In this document: one piece after another, positions 8,714 to 16,945 of the stretch
Numbering within the stretch: the stretch's first letter is position 1
Layout of the letters: every line of letters begins with the position of its first letter
Source: Bacteroidota bacterium
GTDB taxonomy: Bacteria; Bacteroidota; Ignavibacteria; Ignavibacteriales; Melioribacteraceae
NCBI GenBank assembly: GCA_018818165.1
Contig: JAHISP010000084.1
Location: 62,001 to 126,000, forward strand
DNA length: 64,000 nucleotides
Reading direction: 5' to 3'
Program-made: the position numbers and the translations under genes
Notes under the pieces: generated by a model
The model's input: the letters and a program-made list of their open reading frames with translations, nothing else
The model's database searches: none
What the model was told of the DNA's origin: nothing

Positions 8714-9325
8714 ATGAAGATTAAACCACTATATATGTATGGAATTATTTTTGTAATAATAATTGCTACCATAGTTCTTACCAGCACAAGTAATAATGAG
8801 GAAATGACAAAAGTAACAGATCCAAATGCTGAAATGGGAATGCCCCAAGATTCAATTCACAAAGGAATGAATGGAATGGGGGAAGGTGTGCCTTCAAAAA
8901 GCAATGTACGAGAAGATTTTTGGAGTAAACTTGATTCCACTAAAATAGCTTATGAAGCAAATCCAGAAGATACAGTTGCTATGAAAAAATATGCTTTAAT
9001 GCTAGGAATGTCGCACCAAACCGAAAAGGCATTGGAATTATATGAAAAAATTCTTGCAAAAGATCCAACCAGAGTTGACATTCTTCTTGCTGAAGGATTA
9101 GCTTTTTATTATGACCAAAATTTTGCTATGGCAGAAGTTGTAACAAAAAAGATAATTAAATTGGATAGTAATAATCTAGAAGCAAAATATAATCTTGGTG
9201 TTATTACCGCATCAAAAGGTGATAAAGAAGGTGCTAAAATAATTTGGCAAGAACTATCTAAAAAACATCCCGATACCGAAATTGGCAAATTGGCTATCTC
9301 TTCTTTAGAACGGATAGGCAAATAA
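8714..9325 (+). CDS. Membrane-anchored TPR protein
   Basis: A 203-aa protein. Residues 8-26 form a single transmembrane anchor, followed by a methionine-, glycine- and acid-rich linker to about residue 70. From there to the end are roughly three tetratricopeptide units (for example ALELYEKILAKDPTR and AEVVTKKIIKLDSNNLEAKYNLG). The topology suggests a periplasmic TPR scaffold, resembling the TPR tail found in cytochrome c maturation and membrane-assembly proteins, but no cytochrome genes are adjacent. It is a single-gene unit ending at a strong terminator. Confidence 0.72.
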   Translation: MKIKPLYMYGIIFVIIIATIVLTSTSNNEEMTKVTDPNAEMGMPQDSIHKGMNGMGEGVPSKSNVREDFWSKLDSTKIAYEANPEDTVAMKKYALMLGMSHQTEKALELYEKILAKDPTRVDILLAEGLAFYYDQNFAMAEVVTKKIIKLDSNNLEAKYNLGVITASKGDKEGAKIIWQELSKKHPDTEIGKLAISSLERIGK

Positions 9326-9330
9326 TTTAA

Positions 9331-9360
9331 AAAAAGCCACATTTTATATGTGGCTTTTTT
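9331..9360. terminator. Bidirectional Rho-independent terminator
   Basis: AAAAAGCCACAT at 9331-9342 pairs with ATGTGGCTTTTT from 9348 around a 5-nt loop, and a T-run follows. The A-run on the other side makes it work in both directions, serving the TPR gene and the convergent gene ending at 9376. Confidence 0.9.
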
Positions 9361-9375
9361 TTAATTTTATCTACT

Positions 9376-11178
9376 TTAAGCAGTTTCTGTTTCAAACAAA
9401 AATTGTTGTAATTTTAATTCAAGCTCTTCTAAGTCAGATATTATTTTTTCGTATGAGTCTTTAAGAGTTTCTTTGTTTTCAGCAAACATTTTTTTGTAGT
9501 ATTCAATTCCATCGTTCAAATTAGTCTTAAATGTTTCAAAGTATTTAACTTGTTTTTCTGTAAATGGAAACGATGCCTCATCAATTTTGCTATTTAAATA
9601 ATCGATGTACATTTTAAGCTCTTTAATAAACATATTTGGACGATTATTTGTGTTCAGCAAATTTAATCTTCCATAAATATGATCAGCCATTTCTTTTAGT
9701 GAAAATTTACCAGAATAGTAAGCCATGTTTGGACCTGGACAAATTGAAACCGCTTCGCCTTCCATTTTTGTATCAATACTATTTGCTAAAAGAACCGAAT
9801 TTGCTAGTCCATTGCAAAGACATTCTTTTTCAGTAATTTTTTCATATTTTTGATTAAACTCAACTGTGTTCAAGTTTTGTAATTTTAACTCTTCAATCTT
9901 AATATTTATGTATTTTGTAGATGCAGTGCAAATTGGTTTTTCAGAGTAATCTGCGTTAAAAGCTAAAAATCTTTTTGGACACGAGCTACCAGGTTTTCCA
10001 GCAGTTGCTAAATTTTTACGTTCAATATCTTTTGAACTTCCACGAACATTATTAAAAGGAACACCTAAGGGTGAAGCATCTGATAAATACAAATCCTCTT
10101 CCTTAGCATCACTTAATATTTGCATTGTGTATTCATCAACGCTAGATGCTTCTGGAACAAGCAAGAAAGGAGTTCCCCAACCAACTGAATCAAGATTAAA
10201 TTTATCCAACAAAAATTGATGTTCATCCGCTGTACCAACACCGCCTTGAGCAGTTAGTTTAGTAGAAGGAATTTCTTTGGGAGTAAATTTACCTTTTTTG
10301 GATAAAGCATCTTTGAAAATTTCATAGGTTGTGGTAAGTAAATCTTCACGATTTTTTTTGAACTCCTCTAAAATTGGTCCAAGCAAATAGCCATCCGTTG
10401 CAAAAGCATGACCACCACAATTTAATCCAGATTCTACACGATACTCAGAAACCCAAAGACCTTTTTTTGCAAAAAACTTTCCTTGTATTAAGGCTGAGCG
10501 GTAATCGCTAACTTTAATTATTATTCTCTTTTTAAGTTTTCCTTCGCTGTCTGGATAAAAATCATCAAAGTTTTCCATATAGCTAAATAAACGAGGATTC
10601 ATTCCTGCAGAAAGTACAAGTGATGATTGCAGTGTGCTGTTAGCAAATCCTCTTAGAGCAGCGTGGGCATTATTTTGCTCAACAGGAAGTTGTTCATTCC
10701 CAATGTAATTAGGTCCATCTAGCTTTGTCATAATATTTACATCAATATCACCAACATGTAAGTTTTCGCTAATCCATTTTTGAATTTCTTGAATGCTTGT
10801 ATTGTTTTCAACCAATTCATTGAAGCGTTCACGTAAATTGGAAAATGAAGGAAGCAGCTCAAAATATTTTTCGAGTTCTTCCTTTTTTTCTTCAAACGAA
10901 TTTCTAAGTTTATTAACTTTTTCTTTTACAATTACATCCACTAAGTTTAGGTATGATGTAATTCGTTTAGCTCTAAAGTCATCTATTTTAGAAGTAATAG
11001 GCTCAAATGGAATATTAAATAATTTTGAATAATGCTCTCGCATTTTCTCAATCATATTATGCTCTAATATTGACATCACTGAAGAAATACCAAGATGTGC
11101 AATTTTAATTGGCGAATCTATTGTATAACTCAATCCCATTACAGGAATATGAAATGTATGATTTGATTTATTTTCCAT
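9376..11178 (-). CDS. Large conserved protein of unknown function, possible TIM-barrel
   Basis: I use the ATG at 11178 (GGAAG sits a few bases upstream), giving 600 aa; an in-frame TTG at 11190 is possible. I cannot name the family. The N-terminus HIPVMGLSYTIDSPIK looks like a conserved enzyme opening. A helical, lysine- and glutamate-rich stretch covers about residues 60-120. The middle has SGLNCGGHAF, LTAQGGVGTADEH and VGWGTPFLLVPEA, reminiscent of the phosphate-binding glycine loops of nitronate monooxygenase-like FMN barrels. Several cysteines follow (GSSCPKRF, PICTAS, ECLCNGL, SICPGPN). The C-terminus is a coiled-coil-like helix. FMN or metal binding is inference. It follows the helicase gene on the same strand. 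Confidence 0.55.
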   Translation of the reverse strand: MENKSNHTFHIPVMGLSYTIDSPIKIAHLGISSVMSILEHNMIEKMREHYSKLFNIPFEPITSKIDDFRAKRITSYLNLVDVIVKEKVNKLRNSFEEKKEELEKYFELLPSFSNLRERFNELVENNTSIQEIQKWISENLHVGDIDVNIMTKLDGPNYIGNEQLPVEQNNAHAALRGFANSTLQSSLVLSAGMNPRLFSYMENFDDFYPDSEGKLKKRIIIKVSDYRSALIQGKFFAKKGLWVSEYRVESGLNCGGHAFATDGYLLGPILEEFKKNREDLLTTTYEIFKDALSKKGKFTPKEIPSTKLTAQGGVGTADEHQFLLDKFNLDSVGWGTPFLLVPEASSVDEYTMQILSDAKEEDLYLSDASPLGVPFNNVRGSSKDIERKNLATAGKPGSSCPKRFLAFNADYSEKPICTASTKYINIKIEELKLQNLNTVEFNQKYEKITEKECLCNGLANSVLLANSIDTKMEGEAVSICPGPNMAYYSGKFSLKEMADHIYGRLNLLNTNNRPNMFIKELKMYIDYLNSKIDEASFPFTEKQVKYFETFKTNLNDGIEYYKKMFAENKETLKDSYEKIISDLEELELKLQQFLFETETA

Positions 11179-11213
11179 GATTGCTTCCAAACTAAAAGTG
11201 ATTAATTCATAAA

Positions 11214-11235
11214 TTAACTTACATTACTAAGTTAA
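11214..11235. other. Hairpin between helicase and unknown gene
   Basis: TTAACTT at 11214-11220 pairs with AAGTTAA at 11229-11235 with an 8-nt loop. It lacks a T-run. It may be an intergenic pause or an operator for the downstream gene. Confidence 0.3.
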
Positions 11236-11256
11236 TAAAGAATTAGATACTTTGTA

Positions 11257-13206
11257 TTATTTACTTCTTCTTTTATTTGAATTACTATCAAATTTTCGCT
11301 CTGTTTTTCTTCCACTTCTTTCGGAAGGTTTATCACTTCTACTATATGATTTGCCACTTCCGCTTGAAGGCTTATCGCTTTTACCATACGATTTACCACT
11401 TCCGCCTGAAGACTTATCGCTTTTACCATACGATTTACCACTTCCACTTGAAGGTTTATCGCTTTTACTAAATGATCTGCCGCTTCCACCAGAAGGTTTA
11501 TCACTTCTGCTAAATGTTCTATTGCTTCTGTTAAATGGTTTGTCACCACCAGATCTTCTGCTACCGCCTGATTGAGGTCTTGCAGCTCTATCAGACACTT
11601 CAAGATTTATTTTTCTTCCATTGTGTGAAGCTTGATTAAAAGCATCTAGCAATTGGTCTTTATATTCACTGTCAACTTCAAAAAACGAAAATGATTTTTT
11701 AATATCAATTTCACCAATTTCAATATCACGAACACCACTTAAATCATTAACCATTCCAATTAAATCTGCTGGTCTAATATTATCCATTGATCCAAGATTA
11801 AGGAAGAAACGTGTAAAGCCTGCATTTGTATTTCTACCTCGTGATCCATCTTCTCTTCTGGAACCTCTTTCATCGGCTGGTTTATTTAAATCGGGAGTAT
11901 TTTTGTAGTAGTCTGCAAACCTGTTAAATTCCACCGAAACAAACTTTTTAATTAATTCATCTCTATCTAACCAGTCCAGTTTTTTATTTAATTCAGGAAG
12001 AAATTCATCTATCTCATTAGAATCAATATCAACTTTCTCCATTCTGTCAACTAAATGAAAAAGTTGAACTTTACAAATTTCTTTACCAAGTGGAACTGAT
12101 TTGTGTTCAATTTTTTTACCAATTTGTTTTTCTATTATATGAATTTTTCCTTTTTCTTTAAGGTTTGAAATTATAATAGAAATACCTTCTTTTCCTGCTC
12201 TCCCAGTTCTTCCACTTCTATGAGTATAAATATCAAGTTCATCTGGAAGATTATAATTAATTACATGAGTTAAATCATTTACATCTAGCCCGCGTGCTGC
12301 AACATCAGTTGCTACAAGAAGGCGAATATGTTTGGTCCTAAATTTACCCATTACAACATCACGCTGCGCTTGTGAAAGATCACCATGAATTGCATCGGCA
12401 TTGTATCCATCATCCATTAATTTTGATGCAATATCTTGAGTTTCAAGTCTAGTACGACAAAAAACAATTCCATAAATATCTGGATGAAAATCAACAATAC
12501 GTTTTAACGCCAAATAACGATCTCGAGCTTGAACAGTGTAAACAACATGTGAAACAGTATCGGCACCTGAATTTTTCTTTCCAATTGTAAATTCAATTGT
12601 ATTGTGCATAAATTTATTGGCAATCTTTTTAACTTCAGTAGGCATTGTTGCAGAAAACAAAAGTGTTTGCTTTTCTGCTGGAGTGTCGCTTAAAATTGAT
12701 TCAAGATCTTCGCGAAATCCCATGTTCAACATTTCATCTGCTTCATCTAAAACTACAGTTTCAATATCTCTAATATCAACAACTCGTCTGTTTAACAAAT
12801 CGAGCAAACGACCTGGAGTTGCAGAAATAATATGTGCCCCTTTTTTTATTGCTTTTATTTGATGTTCAATACTTGCGCCACCAAAAACAGCAACAATTTT
12901 AATTTTTTCTTTATATTTTGCATATGATTTTAAGTCGTCAGCAATTTGTAAACAAAGTTCACGCGTTGGACTAATAATTAAGTGCTGTGTTTTATTGCTG
13001 GATGTATCAACTCTTTGAATTAATGGTAAACCAAATGCGGCTGTTTTGCCAGTGCCAGTCTGGGCTAGAGCAACAATATCTGCTTTGTTGTCACTTAATA
13101 AATGTGGTATAACTTTTTCTTGAACGGGCATAGGATTTTCGAAACCCAGTTCTTCAATAGCAGTAAGAATGTTTTTCTCAATTCCTATCTCTTCAAAACT
13201 TTTCAT
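11257..13206 (-). CDS. DEAD-box RNA helicase with DbpA-like domain and repetitive basic tail
   Basis: The start is placed at ATG 13206 (product MKSFEEIG...), matching the usual Q-motif distance; an upstream in-frame extension looks non-coding. The 649-aa protein has the helicase core: Q motif with MPVQEKVIP, Walker A AQTGTGKTAA, PTRELCLQ, TPGRLLD, VLDEADEML, SATMP, then ARGLDV and HRSGRTGRAGKEG. Residues about 455-535 resemble the DbpA RNA-binding domain of CsdA/DeaD (GFTRFFLNLGSMDNIRPADLIG). The tail is a run of 14-residue serine/glycine/lysine repeats. It probably acts in cold-shock RNA remodelling or ribosome assembly, as in DeaD. Confidence 0.9.
   Translation of the reverse strand: MKSFEEIGIEKNILTAIEELGFENPMPVQEKVIPHLLSDNKADIVALAQTGTGKTAAFGLPLIQRVDTSSNKTQHLIISPTRELCLQIADDLKSYAKYKEKIKIVAVFGGASIEHQIKAIKKGAHIISATPGRLLDLLNRRVVDIRDIETVVLDEADEMLNMGFREDLESILSDTPAEKQTLLFSATMPTEVKKIANKFMHNTIEFTIGKKNSGADTVSHVVYTVQARDRYLALKRIVDFHPDIYGIVFCRTRLETQDIASKLMDDGYNADAIHGDLSQAQRDVVMGKFRTKHIRLLVATDVAARGLDVNDLTHVINYNLPDELDIYTHRSGRTGRAGKEGISIIISNLKEKGKIHIIEKQIGKKIEHKSVPLGKEICKVQLFHLVDRMEKVDIDSNEIDEFLPELNKKLDWLDRDELIKKFVSVEFNRFADYYKNTPDLNKPADERGSRREDGSRGRNTNAGFTRFFLNLGSMDNIRPADLIGMVNDLSGVRDIEIGEIDIKKSFSFFEVDSEYKDQLLDAFNQASHNGRKINLEVSDRAARPQSGGSRRSGGDKPFNRSNRTFSRSDKPSGGSGRSFSKSDKPSSGSGKSYGKSDKSSGGSGKSYGKSDKPSSGSGKSYSRSDKPSERSGRKTERKFDSNSNKRRSK
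11320..11502 (-). repeat. 42-bp tandem coding repeats (14-residue units) in helicase tail
   Basis: About four to five head-to-tail units encode variants of DKPSSGSGKSYGKS. The middle two units are nearly identical at the DNA level, so copy number is likely to vary between strains by slippage or recombination. Confidence 0.85.
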
Positions 13207-13390
13207 AATATTCTCATTAAATTTAAATTCAATAACAAATATACTCATAAATACGAGATTCCGTTGAAAATATTTAAAATATATTTGCATCTAAGAAATA
13301 AAACATGTAATTTCTTTTTTTTATGAAATACAATCAAGGCCACTCAAAAGTAATTACACTTTTAAATAGAAATATTCATAAACATTATTC

Positions 13391-14260
13391 CTACTTCTCC
13401 TTTTGTAGTTTTTTAAGATTTTCACTTGAGGGTTTAAATTTTGGGTTAATTTCTAATGCCTTTTTATATTGAGCTATTGCATCATCAATTCTTCCAGCAG
13501 CTTTATATCCATCACCTAAACTATCATATGAGTTTTCGCTTTCTGGGTTTAGTTGAACTTGTTTTTCAAAAGCTGCAATGGCTTCATCAATTTTATTAAT
13601 ATTTAGATAGAAATAGCCCAGGGCATTATATAAGGATGCAGAAGATTTATCTTTCTCATATTTCCTTTCTAAAATATTAAGTTGAATTTTTAACGAATCC
13701 ATTTTTTCTTGTTTCAAATAGATACGAGCTAAAGCCAAACGACCACTTTTTTCTTCCAATTTTATTAACTCATTTGCATTATATTTTGCCTTATCAATAT
13801 CACCACCCATAATTCCAGGAGCAGCTATGTAGAAATTGATAACACCAATTCTGCCAGGAATATGTTTTGGATCTAACTCAACCGTTTTTTCAAACTCCTC
13901 TAAAATATCAGATGCTAACATAGCTTGTGATATTATATTGGCCTCTTGTGCTTCCATTGCATATGACTGCCCAAGCCAAAAGTGGTAATTTGCCTCTTTT
14001 TCATTCAAGTCAATAGCTTCTTCAAATGCTTCCGATGCATCTTCATAATTCTTTAATCCAAAATAAGCACGTCCAAGATTATAATATGCTGTATGATTTT
14101 TACTATCATTATTAACAATATTTTTGAGAATAGTTACTGCTTCTTTAAATTTATTACCTTCAATAAATTGCTTGGCTTTTTGTAAATTGTCATATTCTTG
14201 TGAAAAGCAAGAAATACTAAACATCAAAAATATTAGACTAATTGAGATAATAAATTTCAT
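13391..14260 (-). CDS. Secreted tetratricopeptide-repeat protein
   Basis: A 289-aa protein. Residues 1-20 are a signal peptide with a cysteine in SISCFSQ that could be a lipoprotein site. The rest is TPR solenoid: AKQFIEGNKFKEAVTILKNI, AYYNLGRAYFGLKNYEDASEAF, YHFWLGQSYAME and, after a divergent middle, ALGYFYLNINKIDEAIAAFEKQ and SLGDGYKAAGRIDDAIAQYKKALEINP. It probably serves as an envelope protein-protein interaction scaffold. It is divergent from the HD gene and followed by a 184-nt gap before the helicase gene. Confidence 0.8.
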   Translation of the reverse strand: MKFIISISLIFLMFSISCFSQEYDNLQKAKQFIEGNKFKEAVTILKNIVNNDSKNHTAYYNLGRAYFGLKNYEDASEAFEEAIDLNEKEANYHFWLGQSYAMEAQEANIISQAMLASDILEEFEKTVELDPKHIPGRIGVINFYIAAPGIMGGDIDKAKYNANELIKLEEKSGRLALARIYLKQEKMDSLKIQLNILERKYEKDKSSASLYNALGYFYLNINKIDEAIAAFEKQVQLNPESENSYDSLGDGYKAAGRIDDAIAQYKKALEINPKFKPSSENLKKLQKEK

Positions 14261-14384
14261 TGTTATTCCTTTTCAAATTAGAAATGATGTATAATTATAT
14301 ACTAATTAATTTATTTTTGCAATTAAGAAAATCCACTATGCATTTTGGGTAAGGTGGAATAACTCAAATAAAATTGGAAATAAA

Positions 14385-15059
14385 ATGAATAACGATACAA
14401 TAATTTCAAATACAGCATTATTTGTAAAACAAAAACTAGAAAATGCAGAAGGAGGTCACGATTGGTGGCATATTTATAGAGTTTGGAAAAATGCCAAGAA
14501 TATTGCATTAAGTGAAAATGTTGATCATCTAATTGTTGAATTAGGTGCATTATTACACGACATTGCGGATTCAAAATTTAATAATGGCGATGAGTTTATT
14601 GGACCTAAAATTGCAAAAGAATTTTTGAAAGCTGAAAAACTAGATGATGCAAAAATTGAACATGTTGTTAAAATAATAGAAAATATTTCATTTAAAGGTG
14701 GAAAGGAAATTCAAAAATTTAGATCGCATGAATTGGATGTAATACAAGATGCAGATAGATTAGATGCAATTGGCGCGATAGGAATTGCACGCACGTTTAA
14801 TTATGGAGGATTTAAAAACAGAGAAATATATAATCCAGAAATACCTCCCAATTTGAACATGACAAAAAAAGAATATAAAAACAGTTCTGCACCAACAATA
14901 AACCATTTCTATGAAAAATTGCTTCTGTTAAAGGATAGAATGAACACTTCAACTGGGAAAAAAATGGCTGAAGAACGCCATAAATTTATGGAAGAATATC
15001 TAACTCAATTTTATAAAGAATGGGAAGGTGGTTTCGACTCCGCTCAACCACCAAGCTAA
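14385..15059 (+). CDS. HD-domain metal-dependent phosphohydrolase (YedJ-like)
   Basis: A 224-aa HD hydrolase. Metal ligands are visible in order: histidine in GGHDWWHIYRVW near residue 25, the HD pair in ALLHDIADSKF near 57, and the distal aspartate in QDADRLDAIGAIG near 122. This matches the predicted nucleotide or phosphoester hydrolases like E. coli YedJ. The last ten residues, GGFDSAQPPS, do not look like part of the fold. They are the translation of the hairpin repeat at 15027-15052, so the repeat has extended or replaced the C-terminus. Confidence 0.85.
   Translation: MNNDTIISNTALFVKQKLENAEGGHDWWHIYRVWKNAKNIALSENVDHLIVELGALLHDIADSKFNNGDEFIGPKIAKEFLKAEKLDDAKIEHVVKIIENISFKGGKEIQKFRSHELDVIQDADRLDAIGAIGIARTFNYGGFKNREIYNPEIPPNLNMTKKEYKNSSAPTINHFYEKLLLLKDRMNTSTGKKMAEERHKFMEEYLTQFYKEWEGGFDSAQPPS
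15027..15052. repeat. Hairpin repeat, copy overlapping the HD gene 3' end
   Basis: GGTGGTT at 15027-15033 pairs perfectly with AACCACC at 15046-15052; the 12-nt loop TCGACTCCGCTC is the complement of GAGCGGAGTCGA. The same core occurs at 5242-5253 and 15559-15570. The TGAGCGGAGTCGAA type of repeat is, to my recollection, common between genes in Bacteroidetes. Confidence 0.75.
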
Positions 15060-15123
15060 TTCCAGACGCATTGCTCAACCACCAGGCTAATTCCAGCGCA
15101 TTGCTCAACCACCAAGCTAATTC
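15042..15123. repeat. Three direct repeats of 21 bp (period 30-31)
   Basis: GCTCAACCACCARGCTAATTC occurs at 15042-15062, 15073-15093 and 15103-15123. The first copy shares its left part with the hairpin repeat, so this looks like a local amplification of the hairpin element's flank after or at the HD gene stop. Confidence 0.85.
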
Positions 15124-15197
15124 TAAGTTGATTTTTCAATTGATTCGATAAACCAACATTAAATGAACAATTACATGCTTATTTTTATGATTGTAAA

Positions 15198-15506
15198 TCA
15201 AGCTTGATTATTTCTTGAATTACTGTCATTTTGACATTCTGATAATTCATGTAGTTTGTTGCAATTGTTATTTATCAGAGCTTCTTTCTTTTTTCGGCTC
15301 CATTTTTGAATCTGTTTTTCTCTATAGAAAGCTTCGCTCACTTTTGAAAATTCTTTGCTATAAACTAATTTAATTGGTTGGCGAATTTTAGTATGATTGG
15401 CTCCTTCTCCGCTCTGGTGTTCCAATAAACGTCGTTCCAAATCATTTGTGCTACCAGTATAATAACTTCCATCAGCACATTCCAGTATGTAAACAAAACC
15501 TTTCAT
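15198..15506 (-). CDS. Solitary GIY-YIG nuclease-domain protein
   Basis: I start at ATG 15506 (MKGFVYILEC), the usual start of this family; an upstream TTG is less likely. The 102-aa protein is one GIY-YIG domain: FVYILECADGSYYTGSTND with the two tyrosines, RRLLEHQSG with the catalytic arginine region, and EAFYREKQIQKWSRKKK with the metal-binding glutamate. Stand-alone proteins of this UvrC/Slx1-like group are widespread but poorly characterised. Related hairpin repeats lie on both sides, at 15027-15123 and 15552-15573, an association that could be functional. Confidence 0.88.
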   Translation of the reverse strand: MKGFVYILECADGSYYTGSTNDLERRLLEHQSGEGANHTKIRQPIKLVYSKEFSKVSEAFYREKQIQKWSRKKKEALINNNCNKLHELSECQNDSNSRNNQA

Positions 15507-15536
15507 TCTGATCAAGCACCAAATTCTTAATGATTA

Positions 15537-15575
15537 AGCCACCCTAATCAAGGTGGCTGAGCGTAGTCGAAGCTA
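15537..15575. repeat. Hairpin repeat, copy upstream of the GIY-YIG gene
   Basis: GGTGGCT from 15552 is followed by the core GAGCGTAGTCGA at 15559-15570 and then AGCTAC, which pairs with the left arm with one G-T wobble. The left arm also pairs perfectly with AGCCACC at 15537-15543 to give an alternative hairpin. The element abuts the rseP stop codon and is inverted relative to the copy at 15027. Confidence 0.7.
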
Positions 15576-16928
15576 CAAATTAATAATATCGTTGTAAATA
15601 ATAAATGCCATCAGCATCAACAGTATTATAAATCCAGCATTTTGAATCGCTATTTTAATTTTTATTGGAATTTCACGTCGGAATATTCCCTCAAGAAGAA
15701 GAATAACAAAATGTCCGCCATCTAAAACTGGAAATGGAAGAATGTTTAAAATTGCCAAACTTAAACTTAGGACTGCTAAAAACTTTAGATAAGGGATTAT
15801 TCCAAGATCTGCAGTTTCGGCTGCTATTTGTGCTATTTTTACTGGACCACCAAATGCTTGGCTAACTTCAAGCTTGCCAAAAATTACACGACCCATATAT
15901 TCAAAAGTAACTACAACATATTGAACCATATCTCCAAGCCCAGAATAAACTGAGGCAAATAAAGAATATTCTTCAAATTCAATTGGACCCATGTATTTTT
16001 CACCAATAGAGATTCCTATTTTTCCATCAAGACCTGGAGTTACTGCAGTCTTAATTGTATCGTTTCCACGTAAAATGGTAAGTGGAAGTTCAACATTAGC
16101 ATTAGATGAAATAATATTTATTATATCGCTACTGCTTAGTAATTCAGAATTATTAATTGATAGAAAAATATCACCAGATTTTATTCCAGCATCATTTGCA
16201 GGAGAATCAGCAACAATTCCGGAAATTAACGGTTTAATATTCCCTATTGGAAGAAAATAAGATTCTTGAGATGCTTTTCCCAAAACTTCTTCTGGAATAG
16301 TAAAAGTAGTATCTGAATTACTTCTTAAAACTGTTACATTTTTGGCAAGACTGCTTTCATCCAAAAAAAGAGAAGTAAATACTTTCTGCCAATCAGAAAT
16401 TTGGCTATCATTAATTGATACTATTTTATCTCCTGTTCTGAATCCCGCATCATATGCCAGTGTTTTTTCTTCAATAACTCCAACCGTTGTTGTTTTTAAA
16501 ACTTGCTTCCCTTGAAAATAATTAATTCCAGAAAATATTGAAATGGTAAGAAATAAATTCATTAAAACGCCAGCAGAGATTACAATTAGTTTCTGATAGG
16601 TCGGTTTTGCTCTAAATTCGTAAGGTTCTGGTTTCTTATTTGCAAAACTAGTATCAAAGCTTTCATCAACCATTCCAGCAATTTTAACATAGCCTCCAAG
16701 CGGGAGCATTGAAATTCTGTAATCTGTGTGTCCTTGCATATCAATATCCTTTGGGAGATCACCCAAAGTGAATCCATTGATTTTATTCCACCCAAATAAT
16801 CGTTTTCCAAATCCTATTGCAAAAACATCGGTACGCATCTTGCAAGCTCTTGCAGCAAGATAATGACCCAACTCGTGTACAAAAACTAGAATGCTAATTG
16901 TAAGTATAAAATAAATTATATAATCCAT
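15573..16928 (-). CDS. rseP: RIP metalloprotease RseP (site-2 protease)
   Basis: A 451-aa inner-membrane zinc protease. The zinc motif HELGH lies in the first transmembrane segment near residue 19. Two PDZ domains occupy about residues 125-290 (AGFRTGDKIVSIND and AGIKSGDIFLSINN). The third metal ligand is in NILPFPVLDGGHF near 400, followed by a last transmembrane helix. In the known pathway the enzyme cleaves membrane-bound anti-sigma factors and cleared signal peptides. It lies 17 nt after dxr on the same strand, the common dxr-rseP arrangement. The stop codon touches a hairpin repeat. Confidence 0.94.
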   Translation of the reverse strand: MDYIIYFILTISILVFVHELGHYLAARACKMRTDVFAIGFGKRLFGWNKINGFTLGDLPKDIDMQGHTDYRISMLPLGGYVKIAGMVDESFDTSFANKKPEPYEFRAKPTYQKLIVISAGVLMNLFLTISIFSGINYFQGKQVLKTTTVGVIEEKTLAYDAGFRTGDKIVSINDSQISDWQKVFTSLFLDESSLAKNVTVLRSNSDTTFTIPEEVLGKASQESYFLPIGNIKPLISGIVADSPANDAGIKSGDIFLSINNSELLSSSDIINIISSNANVELPLTILRGNDTIKTAVTPGLDGKIGISIGEKYMGPIEFEEYSLFASVYSGLGDMVQYVVVTFEYMGRVIFGKLEVSQAFGGPVKIAQIAAETADLGIIPYLKFLAVLSLSLAILNILPFPVLDGGHFVILLLEGIFRREIPIKIKIAIQNAGFIILLMLMAFIIYNDIINL

Positions 16929-16945
16929 TAAATGTATTTCCTTTT

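Noticed and set aside
11320-11502. CRISPR-like regular repeats
   Set aside because: Units are coding, directly adjacent with no unique spacers, and in frame with the helicase.
11252-11603. Open frames on both strands in the helicase tail repeats
   Set aside because: They are shadows of the 42-bp coding repeats; leucine-rich translation on the plus strand is an artefact of the repeat.
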